Positions 26,647 through 37,601 of a stretch of 64,000 nucleotides of DNA are shown piece by piece. Positions within the stretch are counted from its first letter, which is position 1. Each line of letters opens with the position of its first letter. The DNA lies in contig JAMXIF010000058.1 of assembly GCA_028583685.1 (NCBI GenBank), positions 14,094,485 through 14,158,484 on the forward strand, written 5' to 3'. Under the pieces are notes generated by a model, which saw only the letters and a list, made by a program, of their open reading frames with translations, was not told the DNA's origin and did not search any database. The position numbers were made by a program, and so were the translations under genes. Source of the stretch: Petaurus breviceps papuanus. Its lineage: Eukaryota; Chordata; Mammalia; Diprotodontia; Petauridae.

Positions 26647-27191
26647 CTGGGAAAGGGATGGGAAGATGACTAAGGGAAAGCCAGTGGGAGGGATTGGAGC
26701 ATCTCACGAATCTAGTGATTGCCACCCCCTCTCCCCCCATTGCAATTCCATGAAGTCCTCTGCTACAACATTAAGCAGCTGGCTCCCTCTAGAGGCAACC
26801 CTAGGTGATGCCCTCACTGTACCGAGCAAGTTTTTTTCTTTGTTTTGTTTTCCTGGAGAGGGAAGGAAATGGGAAATGGACCAGGACCAACTCCTTTTCT
26901 TTTAAGTTTCATCTCCTTTTTAGAGACCACACCCTTTACACCACCCCAGGATGAGCCCCAAATCCTTCTTTCATCATTTTAACAGAAGCCCTTTAGAAAC
27001 AAGGCTCCTCCCTACCTTTTCTAGTTAACCTAGGTGGAATTGGAACACTTAAGTATCATCAGACCATACATTTAAGAGATAGGGCATGAGGCATGGGGGG
27101 TGAAGGGGAAGTGGGCAGAAATATTGGTTTCTTCAAATCACACCATCTCACCTCATTAGGGAGGCCAGGGGTAAATGAGCAGGGTTCTCAC

Positions 27192-27359
27192 CTGGTCTTT
27201 GCGCTGAGTAAAGCGCTGATGGAAGCAGCCATAGAGGGCGGCCACAAGGAGAAGGAAGGCAGCCATGCAAACAATAGTAATGATGAGAGGCATGCTGAAT
27301 CGGTCCTCCACGTCCTTGTCTAGACTTTCTTTTCCATACGTCATGTTACTAACTCCCAA
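27192..27359 (-). CDS. PODXL: PODXL exon: juxtamembrane and transmembrane segment
   Basis: The 168-nt exon encodes 56 residues, LGVSNMTYGKESLDKDVEDR followed by FSMPLIITIVCMAAFLLLVA, ALYGCFHQRFTQRKDQ. The acceptor is ttccttcctgggcag and the donor GTGAGAAC. The EDRFSMPLIITIVCM segment and the helix are the hallmark of podocalyxin and nearly match human. N-M-T near the start is a potential N-glycosylation site just outside the membrane. The basic HQRFTQRK stretch after the helix is where ezrin is reported to bind. Both ends are phase 0. Confidence 0.98.
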
Positions 27360-27429
27360 CTGCCCAGGAAGGAATTCATTAGAGTCAGGTTCTGTTACAC
27401 CCACCGTATATACATGCATCAAGTACTCA

Positions 27430-27790
27430 AGCCCCTACTGTGAGCTCGGCATTGTGACTGTCCCCTACTCCCGTGACTGCCCTCCCTGCTCTGCTTCTGG
27501 GATTAAACAGAAAATTCCCTGTTTGCAGGCCCCCAAGCTACCTTCCCAGTCTTACTGGACATTTAATCTCTTCCTTTACTCTGATGCAGACAAACTGGCC
27601 TTCCCTATTGTTCTTCAAACTGGACACTCCATCTGCCATCTGTTAGCCTGTTGCCTCCTAGCTTCCCTCTTGTCCCCAAAAATCAAATCAAGCACTGTTA
27701 CATGCCTGACCCCTTTCAGGCCTCCTTCCTTCCCAAACTACCTTCTATTTTTAACAACTTTGCATTTCCTTATTTGTATTTATTTGTCAT
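27430..27790 (+). repeat. L2 LINE 3' fragment
   Basis: It resembles the old mammal-wide L2 3' region: cccctactgtgagctc, then ccttccctattgttcttcaaactggacactccatctgcc-like text and cctgttgcctcctagcttccc. It is diverged and has no open frame of interest. The 175-aa plus-strand open frame across it is a shadow of this repeat and the antisense PODXL exon. Confidence 0.55.
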
Positions 27791-27807
27791 GAATTAGTGA
27801 AATTGAG

Positions 27808-28156
27808 CGGGGGTAATCTTTTTGTGTGTCATGGACCCCTCTGGCAGTCAGGTGGGGCCTATGGACTGCTTCCCAGAATGCAGTTCTTCATTTTTAAATG
27901 CATAAAATAAAGCACGTAAGATTACCAAGGAAACCAATAATATTGAAAATAATTGGGGTGGCTAGGTAGCGCAGTGAATAGAGCACTGGCCCTGAAGTCA
28001 AGAAGACCTGAGTTCAAATCCAACCTCAGACACTTGATACAATTACTAGCCGTGTGGCTTTGGGCAAGTCACTTAACCCCAATTGCCCTCCAAAAAGGAA
28101 AAAATAATCAAACCATTTTTAGAAACAAGTTCACACACCCTGAGTTCAGAGCCCTG
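27808..28156 (+). mobile_element. hAT-like non-autonomous element (copy 2), split by a SINE
   Basis: The left part has ggtaatctttttgtgtgtca, tggacccctctggcagtcag and aatgcataaaataaa. It is interrupted by a SINE at 27955-28099. It resumes with aaaccatttttagaaacaag and ttcacacaccctgagttcag. The interior matches copy 1 at 14537. The nested SINE must be the younger of the two. Confidence 0.65.
27955..28099 (+). repeat. WSINE1-like SINE nested in a DNA element
   Basis: It starts ggggtggctaggtagcgcag, continues gagttcaaatccaacctcag and ggcaagtcacttaaccccaa, and has a short A-rich tail. The 8-bp flank aaaataat is found at 27946-27953 and after the tail at about 28101. Confidence 0.85.
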
Positions 28157-28617
28157 ACTAAGCATACTTACCTAATATTGGTACTTGCTAGCTTTTACGC
28201 TCCTTGTCAACAGGGCTTTTTATTTTGCTCTTTGTACCTGTACTAATCCCCAGTGGTTAGCCTAGTGCCTAGCTTACAGTAAATACTCAACAAACGCTTG
28301 CTGGTTGATTGGAAAACCTTCTCTCATCTCTCTGAATCCTTTCTTCCCATCTGGGGTGTCTAGTACTCATCTGCTCTTCCCTTTATTTATTCCACTCCAC
28401 CTTGATGCTGGCCAAGGGGGAGCAGCTGAGGCCCTTCCTCCTGAGCACCTAGCTCTGGTCTGACCCTAAGAATCCCGAACCCCTTAAAGAAGAAGCAATA
28501 TTGAGTGCTAGCCCTTCTCTAAGACTCTGGGAAATGGGGAAGAGAGGCGGGAAAAGGGGAAGGTGTTTCTAGGAAACCTTTGTCCAAGCCCTGTAATGTT
28601 TCCTTTGGGCTACTTAC

Positions 28618-28679
28618 TGCTTTCAGATCATCCCATCTCTTCTTCAGTACTTCATACAGCTCCTTGGGCTGAAGGTGTG
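28618..28679 (-). CDS. PODXL: PODXL exon: membrane-proximal stem
   Basis: The 62-nt exon sits between the acceptor tcctctccccacag and donor GTAAGT. It starts with two bases completing a split Thr codon from the exon at 28951-29104, then encodes HLQPKELYEVLKKRWDDLKA. This aligns with the human segment containing KLPAKDVYERLKDKWDELKEA. The charged, helical W-D-x-L-K pattern is retained. It leaves in phase 0 into the transmembrane exon. Confidence 0.96.
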
Positions 28680-28950
28680 CTGTGGGGAGAGGAAGGGGAC
28701 ATTGAAGATGAGGGCACCAGGCTCAGGGGATCCAGTGTAGCAGGTAGGGAAAGGAGCCATGAAACTAATTGCCTGAGGCTCCTCAGACACTAGATTGGGA
28801 TAGGGGGTGGCTCTGTGTGGTTCAACCCTAAGGAGGGAATGAAAGACTGATACAATGGTTGGTCTGGCATGATTTGTGGACTTAGTTTTTTCCATGAAGT
28901 TCTCTTCTGCACTCAAAGATGCCCTCAGCCACACACACACACCCACTCAC

Positions 28951-29104
28951 TTTGTACAGATACATTGAGGACTGCCACCTCTTGCTTCTCTGGCTGGGAG
29001 ACCAGCTGCACGTGACACAAATCCCTGTCCTTGTTGAAGTTGGCCTTTCCTGCTCGGCACAGTGCTGTGTAGAGGGGATGGTTACGGGAGTCCTTGACGC
29101 CATT
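28951..29104 (-). CDS. PODXL: PODXL exon: second half of the cysteine-containing domain
   Basis: The 154-nt exon encodes 51 residues plus one base. It begins NGVKDSRNHPLYTALCRAGK, continues ANFNKDRDLCHVQLVSQPEK, and ends QEVAVLNVSVQ. The acceptor is ttttctacccacag and the donor GTGAGT. It aligns with the human LISLICRAVKATFNPAQDKC region, and the two cysteines (LCRA and DLCHV) are kept. N-V-S near the end is a potential N-glycosylation site. Together with the exon at 31322 this forms the four-cysteine extracellular domain shared by the podocalyxin/CD34/endoglycan family. Confidence 0.97.
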
Positions 29105-31321
29105 CTGTGGGTAGAAAACAAAGGTAACTCTCTCCTAAAGGTAGCTCCTGATCTTGGAGCAAACAGACCTGAATTGTCTTCACTTCCATCCAAGCCCCTG
29201 CCAGTGCAAACTTGACCATGAGATGAATGAGACATCAGCACTTAAAAGCTGTGCAACTGGTGTGCTGGTCCAACCCTCTGCTCCAGTCTTCCCTCCTTTA
29301 GCCATCAAATTTAATGATTAAAGATTCTTGAATGGCCATGCCTTTTACTTTTTTTTAACTATCTTTTTAAAACCTCACTTAAACTTTCCTAAGCATTCCT
29401 TCCACCCTCCAAGAGAACCATCCCATATAACAAAAAGAGGAAAAATAACATCATTACTTCAAAATAGTCTAACAATATAAGCAATGTATATACTTTTGAG
29501 GCTGGGAGAGAGGCCACCATGAGGGCCATGATTCCTTAGGGACTCATTCCCTAGGAACACAGGAAAGGCAGAGAAAGCTCTTCTAGTAACTGGCTTGCCC
29601 TAATACATCCTGAAATGCCTAGTCCCAAAGAATTTGGAAAAGCAAATAAGCTCTATGGATGGAAAGAAAGGGAAGGGTCATTTTTTTTTCTAAAGATCTA
29701 TAAACAAAGGGATGAGGTAAAGGAAAGGTGATGGGAGCACTGAATACCTGGGAACTGCTCACTTAGGCCTCTGGTCCCCAGCCATTGGCAAAACCTGAAT
29801 TATACCTCAGGGGAGGGGAGTTTTTTGTTTGCAGGGCAGCTTTTGTTCCTAGAGGTGCCAAGGGAGTTCATGAGAAGGGGTCAGGATTGAGTGGCCTCAA
29901 AGCCAAACTTTCTATTGGACCTGTGAATCAACCCCTTAAACTCCAGGCTTTTTGTATAGCTGCCTTTTCATTTCTCTGTAATATGCGATGACTTTGTGCT
30001 CCTTGAGGGAGATTATTAATAACAAGACAAGAAACTTAGTTATTTTTTGTCTCTATCCTAGGCCTTTTCATATTACAGGTATGTAATAAATGACCGTTGA
30101 ACAAATGTGTGTGAAGACCTGAATGCCTAAAGGCTTTCCCCACTTTTTAGGTAGGCAGCTACAAAAACAGAAGAATGCCACCAGAGGGCAACATTGAGCC
30201 ACTTAAATGCTTAAATGACCTAAAAGGCTCGTTGCATTCCACAAGCACTTTAATTATAAAAGTTAGACTCTGTTGCTAGGACTGGAGTTACAAAGATGAA
30301 AAACAATCAGTCTTCTCCATCTCAAAGAGAGGCAAAGGGAATGAGGGGGTATGTGACATATGCAGCGCCCCCTGCCCCCAAAGTATGATGCAAGTCAGAG
30401 AGTGATACTGACAATGGTTATGATGAAGATTATGATAGCATTTATATAATGCCTACTATGTACCAGGCACTTTGCTAAGTGCTTTACAATTAACTCATTT
30501 GTTCTTCACAACAACTCTTGGAGGTAAGTGCTACTGTTATCTCCATTTTATAGATGAGGAAACAGGCAAACAGGGGATAAGTGACTTCCCAAGGGACTCA
30601 AAGTGTCTGAGAATGAATTTGAACTCAGGTCTTTCTGACTCCAGACTGGCATTTATTTAGTACTTTAAGGTGGTGGCTACTAGGAGATGAGTAGAGGGGG
30701 CACAGTTGTTAGAATATAGGACATTGAATCAGATTTTCTAGTGTTCTTCCCCCATTTCTTCCCCTTTTAAAAAAATTCTGTTCCTGTTTTATGGATTGAC
30801 ACTCAGAGGGAGGAGAGATTTGCAAGGAAATCTGGATGATTTTAAAACAGTAACTGGTTTGTTTTTCAAAAGGTGGTTACTATATAACAGGCTGTTCCTA
30901 ACCTTAAATCCAGCAGCAGCATGGCTATCCATTTCCTGAGGGTCAGCCTCCAAAAAGCCTGGGTTCAAATGTGACTATATAAGCCTGGCAAGTCATTAAA
31001 CATCCCAGGTAATCTTTCAGTTTACAGAACAGTTAGCTGCCAAGCTTCATTGGTAGAGAAAATACTCTCACTAGTTCCTGTCCCTAATTAAATTACAGGT
31101 CTAGGCCAAAGGAATAAAACAAAACAGACTTTCTCGAAGATTTATGGGAACACTATCCCCAACATCTTTCTAAACCTCTTCCAAGTGGTCAGCTCTTCCC
31201 AATGCCATTTGGACTCTCCCACCCTATAAGAAGGGCCAAGCTGAGAGTAAAGAGATAAAGGAAAGGATGTAAGACATACAGCAATGAAGCTGGCATGGCC
31301 AGGTAGGTGAGCAGTACTCAC
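29105..31321 (-). other. PODXL: PODXL intron between the two cysteine-domain exons
   Basis: About 2.2 kb. It includes an L2-like 3' end (about 29985-30110) and a minus-strand MAR1-type SINE (30440-30665). The remainder is unremarkable. Confidence 0.85.
30440..30665 (-). repeat. MAR1/MIR SINE, reverse orientation
   Basis: It contains ctatgtaccaggcactttgc, tccattttatagatgaggaa, and gaatttgaactcaggtcttt ahead of ctgactccag. These are the reverse complements of the SINE tail, CORE and head. Confidence 0.85.
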
Positions 31322-31393
31322 ACAGATACTGAAGTTGGTCATCTTCAGAATAAGCAGATTCTCTGTCATATGGCTGTCATCATGACACGTTAT
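31322..31393 (-). CDS. PODXL: PODXL exon: first half of the cysteine-containing domain
   Basis: The 72-nt, 24-codon exon encodes ITCHDDSHMTENLLILKMTN followed by FSIC. The acceptor is ctcctttcag and the donor GTGAGTAC; both ends are phase 0. Its two cysteines match those in the human CEDLETQTQSEKQ...LC segment. N-F-S overlapping the end is a potential N-glycan site. Upstream it joins the mucin exon through PIPNK, giving NKITCH. Confidence 0.95.
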
Positions 31394-31511
31394 CTGAAAG
31401 GAGTCAGGGTCATGAATTTAGCACCAAACCTGGTCATTCTACCCCTGCAAATCCCTGCTCCCAGCTACATGCCTGCACCTTGGAGTAAGGAATCTCATTA
31501 CTCTTCCTAGG

Positions 31512-31526
31512 TCAAGGTCAAGGTCA
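31512..31526 (+). promoter_or_regulatory. Overlapping TCAAGGTCA nuclear-receptor half-sites
   Basis: The string ggtcaaggtcaaggtcaag at about 31510-31528 contains two overlapping copies of TCAAGGTCA (31512-31520 and 31518-31526). This is the extended half-site bound by SF-1, LRH-1 and ERR receptors. It lies about 120 bp upstream of a PODXL exon. It may equally be a chance hexamer repeat. Confidence 0.25.
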
Positions 31527-31934
31527 AGTCTTGGCCTGAGGACATCTGAAATTCAGATACTCCCTACTGTCACTAATAGGGTAAGGGAAGTGGGGAGAAA
31601 AGAAAGTCACTGTGACCTTCTAGGCTTTGATCACCAAATGATATTGGGATCTATGGGGAACTAGTGGCCAGGCTAAATCATAGCAAGAGAAGAAAAGACA
31701 CCACTAAAAATGGCTTCAACTCAGTGCTGGGGCCCTGAGTGGCTGATTCTTGTGTGGGATAAAGACCCCAGCAAAGTTAGAAGGTGTTTCACATGATTTG
31801 CTAGCATTTTGGATGAAGAAGACTCCTTTAGGAAAGAGGAATATAAAGGGATATATGGTCTCTTCTGCCTAATCTCTATATAAGCCTCTTCCCACTCCAA
31901 TCTTCACATTCCTTAAGCCAGTTGAAGTAGTTAC

Positions 31935-32347
31935 CTTGTTGGGTATGGGTGAAAAAATCTCATATCCAGAGGTTGTCATGGCAGGGGGCTGGTGATGGGA
32001 AGAATAGGGGCTAGTGGGCAAGGTGGTAGAATTCTCAGAGTCAACTGAAGTTGACGTGCTAGGGACCACCCCAGAGGTTTCCGAAGCTGTGCCCCCAGAG
32101 GTATGTGAAGCTGTGTACTGAGAGGTATGTGAACTTGTAGCCTCAGAGGTAGCTACAGTTGGCTGAGTTCTGGGAGTTAAGCTGGTGGTCTCTGGTGAGG
32201 TAACAGAAGAAGAGGCTCCTGGCACTGGAGTGGAAGTGATGAGACTGGAAGTGATCAGAGGAGGCAAACTCCCAGAAATGCTGGAGGATGTAGTGGTGAA
32301 ACCCAAGGGGGTCTGAGTGGTAGTATCCCTCTGGTCCTTAGTTATAG
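31935..32347 (-). CDS. PODXL: PODXL exon: distal mucin domain
   Basis: The 413-nt exon sits between the acceptor gtttctttcttctgcag and donor GTAACT. Two bases complete a split Ala codon, then 137 codons follow, starting ITKDQRDTTTQTPLGFTTTS and ending YEIFSPIPNK. It is very rich in Ser, Thr and Pro, as expected for the heavily O-glycosylated, sialylated ectodomain that makes podocalyxin anti-adhesive. A perfect-period 24-bp repeat (32073-32168) encodes four 8-residue units such as HTSQYTAS and HTSGGTAS. One N-glycan site (N-S-T) is visible. Primary sequence in this domain is known to diverge quickly, so identity rests on position, composition and splice phase. Confidence 0.95.
32073..32168 (-). 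repeat. PODXL: 24-bp coding minisatellite in the PODXL mucin exon
   Basis: On the plus strand agaggt recurs at 32073, 32097, 32121 and 32145, exactly every 24 bp. The two middle units share agaggtatgtgaa. Because 24 is a multiple of three, each unit adds eight residues without shifting the frame. Confidence 0.9.
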
Positions 32348-32479
32348 CTGCAGAAGAAAGAAACAAATGTCTTGAAGGGAGGGTGAAAAAGGACTGGAAT
32401 GAGCAAAGACCTTCTCTTGCTTCCTCAGCCTAAGGGAATAAATTCTGACTCACTCCTATGTCTCCTTTGTAGCCATCAA

Positions 32480-32645
32480 CCCAACTTGCACGGGCCAGGC
32501 ACTGGTGGGTCTGCACAACAGTCTTGTGAGGTGGCTGCTATCAGTATCCCTGTTTTTAGACAAGGGAACCAGGGCAGACAGACTTGCCTGGGGTCATAGA
32601 GTTAGTAAGGGACTAAGGTCAAATTTGAACTGAGGTCTTCCTGAC
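32480..32645 (-). repeat. MIR-type SINE, reverse orientation
   Basis: It contains gggccaggcactggtgggtc, cctggggtcatagagttagt and aatttgaactgaggtcttcc. These are the reverse complements of MIR/MAR1 blocks. Confidence 0.65.
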
Positions 32646-33000
32646 TCAAGACATGAAAAACGGGCTTTAAGCCCTGAGGAGGCTATGATGATGAAAACTA
32701 CAACCCATCAGGCCAAGTGAAAGTCCAAGAAGGGTGAGACCAAGTAAAAACCTCTGACCTAGCTCATACAAGCCTTATAAGCAGATATATTAGAGTAGCT
32801 ATAACTTTCAGTCATGTAGAGGCTTTTAGGTTAAGGTTATAATTATTGGCATTATAAGAGAGTAAGTTTGAGGCTTAGGAGGGAAATGTTCTTTAGTTCT
32901 TTGATTTAGAAAGAAATATTAATTAAATGCCTTTACTATGAACTAGATTTGTGTCCTACAGTAAAGGCAAGCTCATGTTAAAGGGTTAAGAGCTATGGTT

Positions 33001-33146
33001 GGGGCAGCTAGGTGGCACAGGGGACAAACACTATCCCTGGAGTCAGGAAGACCTGAGTTCAAATCCAGCCTCAGAAACTCACTAGCTGTGTGACCATGGG
33101 CAATTCGTTTAACCCTGATTTCCTCCAAGAGAAGAAGGGGAGAGAA
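33001..33146 (+). repeat. WSINE1-like SINE with 10-bp target-site duplication
   Basis: It begins ggggcagctaggtggcacag and contains gagttcaaatccagcctcag. The flank agctatggtt is exactly duplicated at 32991-33000 and 33147-33156. It lies in the intron between the two mucin exons. Confidence 0.93.
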
Positions 33147-33594
33147 AGCTATGGTTTGCAGAGGACCATGGACAAAATACCCGCAAAATCCCTAGGACAT
33201 AGACTAGTTAATTTTTTCTTTATTTGGAACTGAAAGAGTTGGGACAAGGGGGTACATTGCTACAGGCTACACTGTTTGGAGCAGTAGAATCAATTACAAG
33301 CTGGGAAGACAGAGCCCTGGGCTATCTATATATGTGTACAGCCAGTCTGCTCATTGTCTCATTGGGACTATCTCCAACAGTCAAATAAAGATGGTTTTGT
33401 TTTGTTTAATTCTCCACCCTACTGAGAAGGTGAGAACAGAAATGAGCATTTAAATCAAGGTTCTCACATTTTCTCTTACTGTTAACTTTTTAGTATGGAA
33501 CTCCCATCCTCTAGGCCAAGCAGAAGCAGAAGGTACATTTACTACTTTTCCAAAATCTGATCTTCCCAATGAACGTAAAATAAGAATTACCTAC

Positions 33595-33993
33595 CTGATG
33601 GTGGAGCTGAGGATTTTGCCACCTGTGATGGCAAAGTGGACGCCTGCGTTCCCAAAGTAGCTGGGACTGTAGAGGATGCCAACGTGGTCTTCTTGGCAGG
33701 CTCTGAGGTCATACTTGCAGTACTGACAGTAGAAGGGGCTTTAGTGGTCTGTTCTCCTGTCCCTGATGTACTGGTAGGGGGCTGGGATTTGGGAATTGAT
33801 GAATTTTGAAGCTGCGGTGAAGTATCCATTGTGGGTTTAGTGGTAGTCAACTCCTTTGTTTCTGAAGGGTCAGCTGGCTGTGTGGAACTTATATTCGGAG
33901 ATCTGCTGGTTCCTGGAGTGCTTATGGTCTGGGTACCTCTACTAGAGGTGATGGGGGCAGCTGTTACTGTTGTTACTGATGTTGTTGGGTTTC
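33595..33993 (-). CDS. PODXL: PODXL exon: proximal mucin domain
   Basis: The 399-nt exon sits between an acceptor ending ataaacag and donor GTAGGT. It opens with two bases of a split codon (xGA, Gly if the upstream exon ends in G), then 132 codons beginning NPTTSVTTVTAAPITSSRGT, and ends with one base of a split Ala codon. It is dominated by Thr, Ser and Pro, with potential N-glycan sites NIS and NSS. The opening GNPTT resembles a stretch of the human mucin domain. It is open throughout, and its exit phase fits the exon at 32347. The exon with the start codon and signal peptide is not in this window. Confidence 0.94.
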
Positions 33994-34993
33994 CTGTTTA
34001 TAATTCCAACAGAAAAGACAAGTGAGCATCTGAACAGCTTTTTATGACAAGTGGCATGTGTGAAGATAGCACCTTATAATGTGTCATAATTGTTCTGTAT
34101 ATACATTGATAATGTCTTCTACTGCATTCCCTAATAGACAAAAAAAAGGAACCAAGTTAAGTGATTAAGTTTTCTGACTTTTCAAAGCATTGATCTTTTG
34201 TGCTGATTTTTTTCCTTTTTTTTTAATCCTTAAAAAATACTATTTATTTTATGAGACAGCTCTCTGGGAGGTGGAAAGATATTAGGGAAAACTATGATGT
34301 AGAGGTAAAAAAAACCTAAGATCAATATTTTTTTTAAAGTGCTGATAAATTATCCTCCAAGTTTCTGTGGTTTGCTACCTTCTTGCCCTTCTCTTCTTCT
34401 TCCTCACTGCCATCAAACTCCCCTCTCCCTGATACACACACCCTGAATGTGGAAAGGCCAGAAAAAGCCACAAGGCAAGTCATGTCTGATCCTTAATTTG
34501 TGCATCTGGCTCTTGCTTCTAAGAGGAAAGAAAGGAGAGCAGATGTCAAGGTTTGGCCCATAGTAAGTGCTTAAGGTAAAACCGGACAGTAATTTTTTTC
34601 CCTGCTCCTGGGACCTATCTGGACAAATCCTCTCCATTTAAGATGTGAATGAAAGGTTTCCCATAAAGGCTTAATATTTTACCTTAAAGAATCAATCTCT
34701 AATTTGTCGGGCTCATGATGGGCCAGCTGTAGAAACTTGGGATTGGTGGAGAATTCTCCCTTCCATCATACCCCTCTGACATGCTGGGCAGGATATTAGC
34801 TAACAGATAATATTTTGATATCAGTCTAAGGTTTGTAAAATGATTTACACATATTATCTTACTTGATCTTCACAACAACCCTTTGAGATAGGAGGTAGGT
34901 GCTGTGATTAGCTCTATTTTACAGACAATTAATGGACAAGGAACTGGACTCAAAGTCAAGAAGGCCAGATTTGAGGTCTTGCCTCTGCCATAT

Positions 34994-35207
34994 TGGGCAG
35001 CTAGGTGGTACAGTGGAGAGAGTGCATGCTCAGGTGTCAGGATGACCCATCTGCCTTTACTTACCAGTTGTGTGACCCTGACCAAATTTGCCTCAGATTC
35101 CTCATTTATGAAATGAGCTGGGGAAGGTAAGGACAAGCCACCAGTACCCCTGTCAAGGCACCCCAAATGGGGTCACAAAGAGTCGAACATAGTATGAAAG
35201 AAATGAA
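34994..35207 (+). repeat. SINE1/MAR-type long SINE
   Basis: The head is gggcagctaggtggtacagt. The 3' part has gaaatgagctggggaaggta, ccccaaatggggtcacaaag and agtcgaacatag, the longer 3' extension seen in opossum-type SINE1. A further MIR-like relic (about 34800-34990) lies just before it. Confidence 0.85.
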
Positions 35208-35999
35208 TAGCTCTGCCATATATTGCCTTTGTGATCATGGACAATATACAGGAATGTTTTTGAGACTGTTAAGTGGTAGATCAAGTAAAACTCATAATCC
35301 TAGGCAAGAAAATGAGGCTATGGGTCAAGAAACTTGGCCAGCACCCCATAGCAATTAGCTGCCTGAGACTGGATGAGAACTACAGGATTGACTCTACCAC
35401 CTAGCAGCCTCAGGAGAAGCTCAGCGGTCTCCCACCACAACATCCCTCTTGAGAAGTTCCCTAGCTCACAGGATACTAAGGGCATCAGATCACTTTCTAA
35501 CTATATCTATCTGCTACCCTATCCAAGGTGATCCCAGAAAATAAATATTCTCTCTGAATCCCAGATGTTTCATTCACTTGTTCTTCAGGCCAGCTGTATA
35601 TCATGTTATTGGGGCTGTAGGGAATCTTGGCCTTTGGGAACTTCACTAGACTCTCTCTTACTCATACTCAGGGGTCATAAAAATGCTGATACCAGCCCAA
35701 CCCTAGATTTAAGGATATACCACCTCCACCCCCAAGCAAGGGACCAAAGGCATTGCCACTAGAACTGAGTGGCTATAGTTGCTAGGCTTTTTATCATTGC
35801 TTGCTCAAAGTCAAACTGAAAAAGGTGGATCCTATGCCTAAGACATTCTCCTGTAGACTGTAGGACTGTGTAGACACAGTACTCAACAAGTTTATTTGAC
35901 TCTAGTGTCTTATTCAAGACTTACCATTAAGCCTTACCGCTTACTCCAAGATGATACCTTGGTAGGAGCCCAAAGGCAGTCATTGTCCTCAAGGAATTT

Positions 36000-36151
36000 G
36001 GGGTTCTTTGTATTTTAATAACTATTTCAATATTCCCTTTGTAATCCTATGTATTTTACTTTATGTATAAAAAATTCTCAGGAAGGGTCCATAGGCTTCC
36101 ATAGTGGCAAAGGAGTCCAGGGTCCATGACACAAGGTTAAGTATCCCTGTA
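36000..36151 (-). mobile_element. hAT-like non-autonomous element (copy 3)
   Basis: It reads in reverse: ccctttgtaatcctatgtat, agggtccataggcttccata and ggtccatgacacaaggttaa. It is the reverse complement of the element at 14537 and 27808. Confidence 0.6.
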
Positions 36152-36644
36152 CTAGAAAAATGGATGTGCCCTTTCTTGTAGAAAAAAAAAAAGTGTTTTG
36201 AAAGAAACAGGATTCTAAGACAGAGGCCAGGAAGGTATACAAAGACAGAGATTATGTATGGAGTTCCCCAGTTCCTATCCTTTCCCTAATCTACAGCAGT
36301 GGATAAGTGTGTAACTGAGCACTTACTTAGAAGTATATGCAGATTGATAGAGTATGAGCCTTATGACAGCAGGAACCCTTTCCCCTCCTGTCTTTGCATC
36401 ACTAGCTACTCACGATATTGTCTGGTACTGTACTAGACCTACTAGTACCACAGTAGTACCAGTACATAGTACTTTTATAAAGGGCCTGCTGATTGGCTGA
36501 CCACAAAGGGTGGGAAGGACAATAATGTCTAACAGAGTTAGAAAGACAGGTTGGGGCCGACTAATGAAGGTCAAAAAAACTTTTAAAGTCCTTCTCACCT
36601 TTCAAGGTGTCTTACAAAAGCAGTAATACTAACAACAACAATAA

Positions 36645-36886
36645 CAACATTTATATAGTACCTATGTATCAGGCACTGCGCTTACCTCATTTGATCCTCA
36701 TTAACAACCTTGGGAGGCAGGTGCTATTATTTTCCCCGTTTTACTAATAAAGAAACTGAGTCAAACTGGGGTCAACTGACTTGCCCAGGGTTACACAACT
36801 AGTAAGTAACTAAAGGCAGATCTGAACTCAGGTTTTTCTGACTAAGCCTGGTGTTCTGTCCACTGGGCCAACTATTTGCCCCCATT
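36645..36886 (-). repeat. MAR1/MIR SINE, reverse orientation
   Basis: It contains atgtatcaggcactgcgctt, gacttgcccagggttacaca and gatctgaactcaggtttttc, and ends gtccactgggccaact. An L2-like tail (cttagcac...agtaagtgcttaataaa) follows at about 36900-36985. Confidence 0.8.
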
Positions 36887-37601
36887 ACAATCAATTAGAA
36901 TATGATCTTTGGAGCAGAGACTATCTTTTTTTGTTCTTAATGCTTAGCACAGTTTGACCCTTAGTAAGTGCTTAATAAAATTTTTTTTCATTCATTTTTC
37001 TTAACAAGATTAATAAATCATTCTTGGATATGGCCAAAGTAGAAATGTTTTGCTTTTTTGTTTTGCATGTTTGTTCCCTTCCAGGGAAAACCTTCCCATC
37101 TCCTCTGGGAGCTCCACCTGTCAAGGAGGCAGGGACAGATTTGAGGAGAGAAACACAGCCCAGTCAGCTCTTTATCCTTGGGTCCTACCCAGCTCTCCAC
37201 CCCTAGGGGAGCACTGACTTCCTCCCACTTCAGGTCTGAATGCTTTCCTCTTATTCGAAGAGTGACTCTGGGGCTATTAATAGATGGAAAAGGAAATCCA
37301 TAAGAATGCCCCAGGAAGTGGGGGCTTGCTGGTGGGAGTGGCTGTTTGTGGGTAGTGGTGAGGCTGTGGCTGGTTCTGAGCCAGTATCTACACCTCTTTC
37401 CTTCTGATCCAAGGATAAACCTGAAGAAATCAAGAAGTTTGGTAAAATAGGAAGACGCCCCCTCTCACCTACTCCCCACCTCCACACTGACCAGAAGTCA
37501 GACACCCTGGGTTCTAATTCTGGTTCTGCCACTAGCTGGCTAATTTCAAACAGGTCCCTTCATCCTTCCATGAAAAGAGGGAGTGAGACTAGATTACCTG
37601 A

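Noticed and set aside
27265-27792. 175-aa plus-strand open frame, the longest in the window
   Set aside because: Its first part is the antisense of the PODXL transmembrane exon and the rest crosses an L2 fragment.
36410-36480. Repeated tagtac/gtacta motifs
   Set aside because: A short imperfect local repeat without a consistent period. No RNA structure or element type fits well.
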